Source of the DNA: Toxotes chatareus | Lineage: Eukaryota; Chordata; Actinopteri; Toxotidae | DNA length: 64,000 bases | Assembly (NCBI GenBank): GCA_016801885.1 | Contig: JAFBJY010000308.1 | Coordinates: forward strand, 186,001 to 250,000 | Reading direction: 5' to 3' | Part shown: positions 1-10,313 of the stretch, one piece after another | How positions within the stretch are numbered: position 1 is the first letter of the stretch | Layout of the letters: each line of letters begins with the position of its first letter | The notes under the pieces: model-generated | The model's database searches: none | What the model was told of the DNA's origin: nothing | The model's input: only the letters and a program-made list of their open reading frames with translations | Made by a program: the position numbers and the translations under genes

Positions 1-597
1 TCATCTTCAGGGATTCTCACCTGTTCAAGATACAGAAGAAGAAAATGGGACCTTTCTGTACCTGGAAATGAAAACAAATGAAGAGGTTATTAGTACATGA
101 CACTGCAGCCAGCTGACATCTATCTATAAATCTAAATATAATAATATGGACAGACGCGGCAGAGCACTGGTTCAGCTATCCCATGTTCTAACATGTAGTC
201 TCTCTACTCTTCCATCTGTTGATGCTTTCCTACCAGCAGCCAGTAGGAACGTGGTTAATATACTGAGCATCCCCCACATCCATGTGATGCTGAATCAGGC
301 TGGTGTGTAATGGTGTATCTGAGAAGAGAGACAAGAGAGAATTAAACAGCTTCACTGGATCTTTCCTCTGAGTGTGTGATAGATAATCTGACTGACCGAC
401 TATGAGGTTTAGATGCTCAGAATAGTTGAGTCTCCCTGTTTAGGTGAAGATAAGACTCCAACGAGCTGAACAGGTTCAACTGTCTGTGGAAACTTCAGAG
501 AAAAAGTGAGCACAGTGATGGATGAAAAAACAGAACTGCTGCTAAAGCTGCTGAAATACTGAAATATCACTACAGTCATTAGGCCAACTGTTACCAC
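1..597 (-). repeat. inverted-duplication arm (left), partner at 41874-42525
   Basis: Read on the minus strand this segment matches 41874-42525 on the plus strand nearly base for base, including the leader-like exon and splice sites. The right arm carries about 80 extra bases near 41915-41990. The match runs to the window edge, where the sequence enters the start of the same LINE-like segment found after 42509, so the duplication probably continues outside the window. The two arms lie about 41 kb apart in opposite orientation. Confidence 0.85.
234..279 (-). CDS. putative signal-peptide leader exon (left copy)
   Basis: On the minus strand an ATG opens a 46-nt segment encoding MWGMLSILTTFLLAA, a short hydrophobic stretch typical of a secretory signal, followed by a consensus donor (G|GTAGGA). 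A 46-nt first exon ending in phase 1 is the usual shape of leader exons of immunoglobulin-superfamily genes. No V-type domain exon follows: the next exon-like piece (about 40 nt, bounded by AG and GTGAG) runs straight into LINE sequence. I therefore read it as a broken leader of an unidentified surface or secreted receptor. The identical exon sits at 42243-42288. The reading as a leader is inference. Confidence 0.4.
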
Positions 598-599
598 TT

Positions 600-1114
600 A
601 CAGTTACCACTTCCATTGTTTATTCATGTGACAGCTAAATGAATGTGTGTTCCACTGGTTTCAGGCTCCAGAGCTCAGGAGATGTGAAAGTTTGGGTTGT
701 AAATCACTCACATTAATTCAGACTGTGAGACTCAGAAACTGACATAATCAGACACTTTAAATCTGTGCACTCCTGACCTCTAGTGGCTGGAGTCAGTGTG
801 GCATGCTCTCACATAACACACCTAATGCACGTTTGAATTTATTCATCAGTTAATAAATGTACATTAGAATTTTAAACATTCATTTAGAGGAAAATGGGAA
901 ATTTATCAAACAAAAACATTCTTTAGATAAACTAAAAATTAGGTCAGAAAAGAATAAAAAATCATCCCCAAAAAAAAGCATTGTATTTTTGATTAGTATT
1001 TTCTGTTGTGTATGTTCTGTCATTATACTGACATATGAACTGCCTTTTACCTCTGTCATGGAAGTCAATTTGGTCTCAATCGACAGAATTATTACATTTA
1101 GAAATGTTTTCAAT
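600..1114. other. AT-rich stretch, no gene seen
   Basis: AT-rich sequence. The open frames of 87 and 101 residues here overlap each other on opposite strands, show no domain and look like chance frames. Confidence 0.5.
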
Positions 1115-1176
1115 GGTTGAAATACTTTTCTAAGTACTTTGGGACTTATACAGGTTTTGTGCATCTTATAATTTAA

Positions 1177-2479
1177 ACCTGCCATAGAACCAAATCCGCC
1201 AGAACATATTTTACATTTTTACCTGCTGTGGTGCCATTTTTTGGAGTATTTTAATTTGGTATACATCAATACAACCCTTATATCCCAGCTTTTAAGGATA
1301 TCTATGAATTTATGTCCATACTAACTGAATAAAGTGCCAAAACTGCAATAAACCACAAAAAAAATTAAAATCGTTTTTTTTCTCCACATATTTTTCTAAA
1401 TACAGAGAAGTCTTAGCTGTATCCCTCAAAATTAGAAATGTAAAAAAGTTGCACAAAATAATTTTAAACCACAATAAATTTATTTTGATTGTATTCATTG
1501 GTTAGTTTTTGATATACATTCAAATTTATAAACTAAGACAAAAACGAAAAAAATGCTCATTGTGCACAATTTGCAAAAAAAAAGAAACCATGAACATCCA
1601 AATAAACTATTTACAACAGTGCAATCAAATTTCTAAGTTTCTAAGTTACTTATGATCATAGATAGCTTTGTATGAGACAATAGTCATCAATATAAAGTGC
1701 AATAAACAACAAAAATTAAAATCGTTTTTACTGTGTTAAAATTTCAGAACAGGAGAACAGGAGGAGAAGAACACAAATAATATACACAATCATCAACATA
1801 TACTTACATGTCATGGGCTGGGTCTATTCCATCAATAAAGTTGGCTTCATCTTCACTGTCGGCAGAATCCGGACCAGATGAACCGGCAGAAATAGCGCCA
1901 TCTTCGTCCGAAGCGGTAATAAGCTCGAAAGCCTCTTGCCAGGTGTACCGCCGTTCGGCACGTCGTGGATCCATGAAAGTGTGTGCAAGTGTGTAGGCAG
2001 AGTGTGGTGAGTGTCTGGTGTGTGCTAGCTGTGTGTGTCAAAATGTTTTCGAAAGAAACTGATAGCGAGAGCGCGACTGCAATCCAAAAGTTTTTTCCGC
2101 GGAAAAACCAAAATCCCGGAAGGTGATGTCACGTCCCGTTTCGCGGGAAATGTCGCGGGAACTATCGCGGGAATTCATGCATGTTCACAACGTGATGACG
2201 AAATCACCTGCGTCGGAAGTGCTGTGAACACCCGTTATCTGGATTATACTATTTTTATTGTGTGCGCTGTTTATGGATTTTTTGCGACTTTTTACTGGTT
2301 TTCTGCACACCCACTCGTGGAAGAGAACAGCTCTCTGAGACATGTTTAAAGTTTGATATGTAAGTGTTACTCCTCCGGTTTAATATGCAAAAAGAATTAT
2401 TGCTCTATCTTATGTGGTTGCAGTTTTACCGGCATTTAAAAATCGATATGCAAATGGGATCGCCGGCGCTCCCGTCGGT
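1177..2479 (-). mobile_element. non-autonomous piggyBac-like element
   Basis: The segment is bounded by TTAA on both sides, the piggyBac target, with both ends starting ACC inside the TTAA. It keeps one piggyBac-like N-terminal coding exon on the minus strand (1804-1974) and no catalytic domain. A short internal repeat (TTAAAATCGTTTTT preceded by a CAATAAAC-type run) occurs at about 1345-1380 and 1697-1730. The GC-rich terminal part (2030-2480) contrasts with the AT-rich left half. Terminal inverted repeats beyond the first few bases are weak, so the exact ends are uncertain. Confidence 0.45.
1804..1974 (-). pseudogene. piggyBac-like transposase, first exon only
   Basis: The frame starts MDPRRAERRYTWQEAFELI and continues into a Ser/Asp/Glu-rich stretch (SADSEDEANFIDGIDP), 56 residues in all. 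Such acidic N-termini with a [RK]RYT.xEA motif are typical of piggyBac-like transposases of the PGBD4 type. The ORF ends at a TAA that overlaps a consensus donor (GACAT|GTAAGT at 1802-1807), so it was probably spliced to downstream catalytic exons that are now gone. The assignment rests on N-terminal character and the flanking TTAA, not on the DDD catalytic core. Confidence 0.4.
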
Positions 2480-2525
2480 TTAAGGGGTACATAAGTCCCA
2501 AAGTATTTAGCAAAGTATTTCGACC

Positions 2526-5500
2526 AGCTAAATGCTAATTCATTTTTCCTTTTTTTTTTTTTGACTTTAGAAGAAAATCAAAGTTTGAAGGAAGGACTTG
2601 GAAAAAGAGTCAGGGTAAATACCATAACTTTTTTTATTAAGCGTTATTAAATACAATTAAGAGTTAAAATGTATCTTACACACTAAACAGACTAGAAACT
2701 TATCTAAACAGTAAAAAGAGTAAAAAGTCATAACTTACTACTACATTTATGTACTAACATGCAATAAACATATATACTTTTTTTTTAGGAAAGTGTAGAA
2801 GAAAATGAAAGTTTGAAAGAAGGAGTTGAAAAAAAAAAACATTACTTTTAAATACTAAAAGAGAGAAACTGCAGCGCATCAAAAGCAGAGGGACGGTGAG
2901 CACCAGGCTGGGGACGGGCCAGAGGGACAAGTGCATGACGTCATCCTGCTGAACATCAGCCACAGGCTGTGGGAGGACTCTGGGCTGGATCATTTTACAG
3001 AGACAGAGAGTGGAGGAGAAGGAAGGTCAGACTGGATCAGCTACACCCTTTAGACTGCTGCAGCAAAGTGGGACAAATGTGTGTGGTGACCACTGAGCCA
3101 GGATAAAATGCTTCTGACCAACACAAAGACAGGAGGCAGGTGAAAACCAACACTCGTCTATACATTTAGAGCACTGACGTCCCATGGACACTGTCTGGTA
3201 TGGTCTGTGGAGCAGAGGTGGAGGGCTGGGTGCTGGGGCTCTGGTCCAACAGGACAGCAGGAGTCTCATGGCATCTTTTTGCTGAGGGCTCTGGAGCTGG
3301 TCTCCTGCTCCCTTGGTCTCCTCCTGCATACAGCAGCCTGTTACAGAGATGGACACAGCGAGAAAGTCAAGGTCCAGGTCAAACTAGTTGACTTAAAGAC
3401 CTCTCAGACTGCTGCTGTAACATCTGTGGATTCAACACGAAGCTCTGAGGAAACAGAGCAGAGGTGCTGTTACACACAGCAAACTCCACATATTTAATGA
3501 GTGTGGATGCTGCTCAGGACGACAAACACTGACTCGCTCGATCACCAGATGAGACCGAGTGAGGTTTACCACCTCTGCCAAACAATGAGCTGCTACAGCC
3601 CACTCCACAAAGCCCCCATTCACAGCAACAGCCAAGGAAATCACACACCTCCACTCCACACTTCCACAGCTCTCATCAACATACAACCACTCCCACTGGT
3701 CTCTGAACAGCAGCCACTCATCAAACTTACTGATCACTTAGCATAAAGCACCGACCGAGGCCCAACCAAAGCGCACGCTCAGCACAACTGTTCAGCATCA
3801 TCCGGGCAGCACATGAAGACCTGCAGGAGGACAAACAATCAGTGGGACGGCTGTCTGCAGGACAACCAGAGAAACTGAAGACAGTTGTATCTGATGCTCC
3901 TAGCAGAGGGACAGAGGCCCACATCAGGACTTTACAGGCAAAACCACATCTGAGCAACTTGGGGATATGATGTGACTGGCAGCCATGGCAACACTGGACA
4001 GGACCAAGTTAAACTGACAGGATGTCAATCCTGGAGGTGGGAGGCATCGCCAGTCTGTAACGTTTTACTATCTAATATCTCCACTGACTCCTTCAAACTA
4101 AATGCAAATAAACTCTTTCATGTATAGTAATAAAGGAAAAACCACATTTTTTCCATGAATCCCTCACAGTTCACCTTCAGTAGTGACCATTTGTTCAGAA
4201 TTCAAATCAAACTAGAAACAAATTTAAAATCAAAAGGAAAATAATGTACACCAGCAAAACAAGTCCATTGTCTACACAACGTCTTTGTCTTTTCTTGAGG
4301 GTCATAACTGTGTGATTGTATCAGTGTAGAACTTGATGGGTTGATGATTAATAATTATTTTGTATTTTTCAACTAATCATAAAACTATTTACAGTTTTAT
4401 GCCACATGTGCTCGTGAGTGTTGGTTTCCCTTCAATCTTACATGAACATTTTATAATATGTAACCAGTGGAATCACTGAGGTTAATGACAATTACTCTCA
4501 TTTAAAAACATTAGGTATTAAAGCACTAAATCAAACTAAAGATAATCTTCAAAATCTGATTATTTCAAATCAGCACAAGCTCATAACAAATCTAACAGGA
4601 TCCACATTTTTGCCCAGACAGTAAAAGAAAGGAGTCTCACCCTGTTGGTGCCAGTGCTCATCTGGCTCCTGGTGGACTCTCTCCTCCAGCAGCTGTGGTC
4701 ATGGAGGTGAGAAGGCAGATCACACATCTGGAAGCGTTAACACAGAGTTTAGGATGGAGCTCTGCTTAACTCATATTTTTGACTCAACACTCAATAAATG
4801 TGTTTCTCCCTTCAACCTGCTGAGCTCACTGATGTTTCCCTTCATTAGAAAAACATTTTTCTACTCTGTGTGGAAATGTCCCTTTTTTTTTTCTTTCCTT
4901 TCCTAATTTATCTGCTTATTTCTTTATTCATTGCTGTAATATCACATTAAAACTGACAGTACAGAAACAACAGCATAAAAAGTCATCACTTATACACTGG
5001 CCAATAAAATAATGAATGTGGGCTCATCTACAGAAAAATGTCCGGCTCAAAGTGGAAACTACTGTATCTTTAAAAGCAGCAATTTACTGAAGGTGGAGGA
5101 TGAATGCAAACCTGTGCAATATGCAAGATCTGATTTTTCCCTAAGAAGCTTAAACAAGCTAACACTGAATGTGTTTGCTTTAAAAGCAGGTTGACAGCTG
5201 GGCAGGGTTACTTCTGTCTGAAAGTTACATTTAATTCAATAAAAGAAATGAATATTATGCTTTGATTGGGGTTGAATGATATTTTGCTTTGCATCTTATG
5301 CTATTGATTTGCACTAAAACATGAAGGAAAGAAAAACGTGGTGTGGAACTTTGTATAAAGAAAACAATGGATTTGACTTTGTTCAATAAAATGATGCTGA
5401 GCTTCTGTAACACAACAGATTGTGGAGGATACTTTTGTTCCATTACTCTGTGTGAATTTACAGCAACCATAGCAGCTCATGCAGAGGCACATTAAAGGCT

Positions 5501-6453
5501 TTACCATGCACAGTGACTGTAACCCTGACTAAAAAACTAAATACCTGAGGCTGTGATGTTCCTGGTAAGTTTATCCTGCAAAGAAGATCAAGGGAGATCA
5601 TGGCTGGATAAAGTCACTCTGGGCAGTGGGGGCAAAAATGATGTGTGGCCCTGAGTCCTCTTTACCTCACTCTATATGTCCTACACCAAGTAGTGATCTT
5701 ATGATGGAAAACTACAAAGCCTCAGGTTTGATGTGTGTTAGTTTAAGATCATTACAAAAAAGAGAGAGATGATAGAGAGGCTCTCTCTCATCATTTCATT
5801 TGATATTTATAAAACTGAGACACACATTTCAAAACAAGGGGGTTTCAGGGTCTGAGGACCTATAGGGCAGCCTGCTTGGCCTGGTTGGCAGTTCAGCCTT
5901 GAACGTTTCCAGTAGAACAGGGAGTATAGATGCAACATTTGTTTATGAGTCATTTCACACCCTGGACAGACAGTTTGTCTCTTTTTCTTGTACTATATGA
6001 ACCACAAGGCTCATTTTTTAACTCAGCACAGTCTTTTTTTTTTATTTGTCACCTTTCATCCCATTAAATGTGAATGAGTACCATAATTTTTGAAGCTGTT
6101 GCACAGGTGTCTACCTGTATGTGTATTTTTCCTGTTGTTGCTGTCTCTCATTTTAATTGTTTACTAATAGTTTATACAATAGTTTGATCAAGTGTAGTCA
6201 ACATTTCACTTTTTTATTTTTATTTTTTTACACAAGCTGATCTCCTAAATCTATTCAAGGTAAAGAGACTGAAACATATTTAATTAGAACGTTCATCAGG
6301 ACTAAAGAATAAGAAGTATGGTGAATAATAATATATGTCTTGTGTACTTTGTACAGCAGACACATAATGATGCCTCAACTTACTGCATAACTATGAACCC
6401 CCAAGATCTGCAAGACAGAAAAAAATAATGTGGAAATTAGCTGCAATTCTCCA
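2526..6453. other. intergenic, no supported gene
   Basis: I see no domain-bearing ORF in these 3.9 kb. A near-duplicate exon-like piece occurs at 2571-2606 and 2797-2833 (AAGAAAATCAAAGTTTGAAG and a variant), each after a T-rich tract ending in AG. 3000-4000 is GC-richer with overlapping open frames on both strands and may be an old retroelement or gene relic that I cannot name. 4040-6450 is AT-rich and featureless. This lies beyond the 3' end of the minus-strand NLR gene. Confidence 0.4.
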
Positions 6454-6927
6454 TCACACCACATGATGGAGCTGATTAATCTGATTTATCACTTTGGGTT
6501 CAGCCTCTGTGAATGAATAAAAAAAGACAAAGTCCAGGTGGAGGAGGTGGAGGAGTCTCAGTGTGTCTGCAGAGACTGTGTAGAAGGACAGCGCAGCAGC
6601 AGAGCAGTCCAGATACACTGATGATTCTCTTTCAGATCCAGAGGAACACACAGGGATGATGGTGGACCTGACAGTGGAGCTGTTCTCAGAGCAGTTCAGA
6701 CTGCAGCACTGAGAGTCTTCTCCACTTCTTCTGGTTCCTCTGTCAGTCACTGCTGGATGAAGCTCTCCTCTCCACTCTACCTCCCAGTAACATGGACCAA
6801 GCAGAGCCTCTCTACACACAAGCTGCTGCTGCTTCAACCTCTCTGGATCATCAGGACACAGCTCGTCCTCTCTCAACACACACACCGTCCTCTTCACTCT
6901 CTCCTTTAGAAAGATCACTACCTCCAG
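6454..6927 (-). pseudogene. degenerate B30.2/SPRY exon of the NLR gene
   Basis: After an acceptor at 6928-6929 (CTCAACAG) the frame encodes a SPRY-type core: CPDDPERL, then CREALLGPCYWEVEWRGE, then VYLDCSAAALSFYTVSADTL, which are hallmark B30.2 strands of fish NLR and TRIM proteins. It stops at 6454 after an aberrant tail instead of the usual FTEPLYP-type end. The preceding LRR exon ends in phase 2. Entered in that phase, the exon would read three residues and hit TAG, whereas the SPRY frame needs phase 0. So either an exon is missing or the domain is dead. It was probably the C-terminal ligand or partner surface. Confidence 0.7.
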
Positions 6928-7696
6928 CTGTTGAGAGAAGAAGACAGACAACAGAGGTGATAAATCAGTGTTTACAGAGACTCACTTCATCAGCTGTCAG
7001 TCACTGATGCAGCACATCCAGTATAAAGAGCAGCAGGGACTTCAGTCCTGTTCAGAGCAGAAGTGGAGCAGCTGTGTAGTGTAGCAGTTTCCTCTCAGCT
7101 CTCATGTTAACGTATTGGAGTGAAGACACTGAGCTGGAAGCTCACACACCTGCAGAGACTTTTAGCATCAAGTCTGTTTCCTCTGAACATTTCACTCAAG
7201 TCCACAGTGGAAATAAACTGCTGAGTCATGAAGCTTCATTACTGCACAAACAGTTTAGTGATGGATTCACTGCTGTTACATGTCAACTCATGTTCCATTT
7301 AAAGAAAGAGTCTCTGTGTGTTGATGAACATCTGATCTGCTTCTGAAATATCAGCTGACAAATAAACATGGAGGCTGTCACTGAAAGTATCTGACAGATG
7401 GACACATATACAGATGTGATCACTGGACTTCAGCAGAGGTTCTGCTCTGTATCAGACCACATGCTGACAAAATGTCATGATGCTTCTCTGAAATCAGAGC
7501 CAGTGATTTGCAGGCTGCAGTCAGACTGATCTCAGAGCTGTGACAAAGATCAAACTCATCAATTCTTTAGTGTTGAAATGAGACAACAGTCTCAGATTAG
7601 ATGTGATGGAAGGACAGTTGGACCAATGAGGACAACTGTCTCTACACATCCTGTGAGGCTGTCAGCTGTGATCCAGCTTTATTTCCTGTTGACATG

Positions 7697-7726
7697 AACA
7701 CAACAACAACAACAACAACAACAACA
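7697..7726. repeat. (AAC)n microsatellite
   Basis: About ten uninterrupted AAC units in the last intron of the NLR gene. 6951-7950 otherwise holds only intron-like sequence; I see no other gene there. Confidence 0.9.
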
Positions 7727-7956
7727 GATCACAGTTAGCTTGTGGCTGCTGTGATTGGCTGACTGCCCTCTTCGTCTCTGTTTTTCTGTCCAATCCTGAA
7801 GCCTGTCCCTGTTCTCCTCTCACAGCTTCAATGAGGAAATCAGCCACTGAGAAGGTTGGAGGTTTACAGGAGACACTGGATCTTTGCTTTGATACGAACT
7901 GTGTTTAGGACAATACAGCTGAAAGCAGCATGGACTGACTCCAACCCGCTACTGAC

Positions 7957-8130
7957 CTCAGAGTCTCCAGTCTATAGTCTGGACTCTGCACACGATCAGA
8001 CAGATCCTTCACTCCTGAATCTTGCAGGTTGTTTCCCCACAGGTCCAGGTGTCTCAGATGGGAGGGGTTGGACTTCAGAGCTGAGGCCAGAGAAGCACAG
8101 CTGATCTCTGACAACCTGCAGGAACTCAAC
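7957..8130 (-). CDS. NLR LRR exon 8 (last LRR)
   Basis: This 174-nt exon has acceptor ATTCAG and donor GAG|GTCAGTAG. It encodes SSCRLSEISCASLASALKSN, then LRHLDLWGNNLQDSGVKDL and SDRVQSPDYRLETLR. The PDYRLETLR ending is typical of the last LRR before the SPRY exon in fish NLRs. It starts and ends in phase 2, so it can be added or removed without a frame change. No disruption seen. Confidence 0.8.
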
Positions 8131-9559
8131 CTGAATAAAGAATAAAAGATGTGAGTTTAGGAGACAAAGTTCCTGCTTGAAAGCGTTGAGTGTTTCATCA
8201 TCTGTTCAGAGCTGAAGAAGGTTGAGAATGTACAAGTTTGGAAAATGGAAACTCCAAACACCTGAACCAACAGGATGCAGCTTAAAAACAGTCAGATACT
8301 AAAAGTCAAACACAGCTCTCATTAACTTCAGTCACTATAAACATCACAGATCATAAAGCAAAGAGTGAAGAAACATTTCTTTCTGTCTTAATGTGGAATA
8401 TTTGCTTTGTATGTGAAGAAATATAAAAGTCAACTGAAGGTGAAGATGAAATTGTTCCAAAGTAAAGAGTCAATTAGCAAGTGTTGGATTTTGAATCTTC
8501 ATTCAATGAGTTTGAAATATGAAGCTGAACAAGATGCTCAGTGTGGATCAGCATCAAATCTCTGAGCTCAAATCTCCTTCAAAAAGTCCCACATTCACAC
8601 TCAGGTTTAACAGTTTGGAAGAAAGTTTTCAAAGTGTTCACTAAGGTTTCAAATGAAATCTTTCATATTGTGTGAAATAATAGTTTGAGCCTTTGATGTT
8701 TTGTGTGTGACTGAAGTTTGTGTTGAGAGTTTGAGAAGCTGCAGACATTCAGCACATGTGCAGTGTGTTGAATGAGACATTTCATCACATTCCAGTCATG
8801 TCTTTGGTCCAAAGCAAGTTCAGCTTCATCCAACACTCTCTGCTCACACATTTGAATCTGCTGTTCCAGCATTGCATTCTGGGATTCCTGGCCCCACCTT
8901 CCTGGTGGCTGTCAGCGTCCCACAGTTTGTGTCCCTGTGACAAAGACACAGTGGGAAGTTGACACCCAGTGGGCTCAGTGATTGGTCGGCTGTGTGGAGC
9001 TGAGAAAGGAGCCAGGGTTTGAACTTCTCTCTCTGCTCTGTTTTCATTGGTTCCACAAATATCTGTGTCCCTGTTCAGCTCAGCAGCTGAGTGTAGCTCT
9101 ATGAATGTCTTCAGGAGACACTGTGTGAAAATGTCCTCTCCGTATTTAAACCATGGTGACGTGTCCTCTCTGTGACAGCAGGCTTTTCACTGTGCCTGTG
9201 AGTGAGGCCATTGGGAGCAGCTATGAACACTTGTGCCTTCAGACCTGCTCACACGTGTTGTACAGATCAGTTCTTGTCAAACATCCTGATCTCAATGAGA
9301 CTTTGTGAATAACACAAGCTCAACTCAGTCAAACTGCTGACACTGTCAATGTGGACTGTAAGAGTCAGAATCCAAATCATTTTCAAAGCTTTAAAAATCA
9401 CTTTGAAAATCAGAGTCAGCACTTTCACAACTTCCTTTCAACCATTTCACACTTTGAATGTTAGAAATTCTGAAGGAGATTTGACCTAATAAATACTGAA
9501 TAAAGCACAACTTTCACATCATATTCATCTCAGCACACAAGTAAACAATGGAGTCTGAC

Positions 9560-9736
9560 CTCAGTGTCTCCAGTCCACAGTCTGGACTCTGCAGAAAACC
9601 ACACAGATGCTTCACTCCTGAATCCTGCAGGTCCCAGTTTTCACCCAGGTCCAGGTGTCTCAGATGGGAGGGGTTGGACTTCAGAGCTGAGGCCAGAGAA
9701 GCACAGCTGATCTCTGACAACCTGCAGCCCCTCAAC
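9560..9736 (-). CDS. NLR LRR exon 7
   Basis: A 177-nt symmetric (phase 2-2) exon encoding a ribonuclease-inhibitor-type LRR: GCRLSEISCASLASALKSN, LRHLDLGENWDLQDSGVKHL, then a FLQSPDCGLETLR end. It has one codon more than the 174-nt copies. Its coding sequence and intron flanks are close to exon 4 at 17789-17965 (both carry GENWDLQ), so the two belong to the same duplicated unit type. Confidence 0.8.
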
Positions 9737-10313
9737 CTGAATAAAGAATAAAAGATGTGAGTTTAGGAGACAAAGTTCCTGCTTGAAAGCGTTGAGTGTT
9801 TCATCATCTGTTCAGAGCTGAAGAAGGTTGAGAATGTACAAGTTTGAAAAATGGAAACTCCAAACACCTGAACCAACAGGATGCAGCTTAAAAACAGTCA
9901 GATACTAAAAGTCAAACACAGCTCTCATTAATATTAATGACAACATGCTGCTGCTTCAATAAAGACATAGTGACTTCAGCTCTTAAACTCTTCCAGCTCC
10001 ACCAGTGGCTCCATCTATACAAACTCATGTTGTTGACATTTGTTTCAGATTCTACTAAAGATCCTAAAGTTTTGACAGAGAACAAACATGTCAGGCTGAA
10101 GTTTGGAGGAAAGTCAACAAATGATTGAGACAAAATGGAAAAGATTTTCACTTCATGTAACGGTGACGACATTTAACAAACATGCTGAGTTTGTTCTGAA
10201 TATCTGAGTCACTTTGACTTTAGTCTCATCACTTTCTAGTCGTGTTGGAAGAAGAAAATACTGAATATATATTTGTTGATGTGAGTGTGGAAAAAACTTG
10301 GATGTGATTTAAA

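Larger units (their letters stand above)
1115..2525. repeat. imperfect inverted repeat (host palindrome of a piggyBac-like insertion)
   Basis: The ends form an imperfect inverted repeat of about 35 bp. The left arm is 1115-1149 (GGTTGAAATACTTTTCTAAG then TACTTTGGGACTTAT). The right arm is 2491-2525, which reads GGTCGAAATACTTTGCTAAA at its start on the minus strand. A pair of TTAA sites lies just inside the arms (1173-1176 and 2480-2483). If the inner 1.3 kb is removed, what remains is a palindrome of about 105 bp, the shape of a small MITE. Confidence 0.55.

Noticed and set aside
857..1185. Open frames on both strands (87 and 101 aa)
   Set aside because: They overlap each other in AT-rich DNA, with no domain or splice context.
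2035..2349. 104-aa plus-strand frame
   Set aside because: It lies in the GC-rich terminal part of the piggyBac-like element, opposite the transposase exon; a shadow frame.
3027..3957. Cluster of 60-109-aa frames on both strands
   Set aside because: Mutually overlapping, no motif. Could be an old retroelement but cannot be supported.
8756..9056. Recurrent 60-87-aa frames in each unit (about 8.8, 17.1, 21.2 and 22.8 kb)
   Set aside because: They recur only because the intron is duplicated. They lie in intron sequence on both strands with variable frames and no domain.
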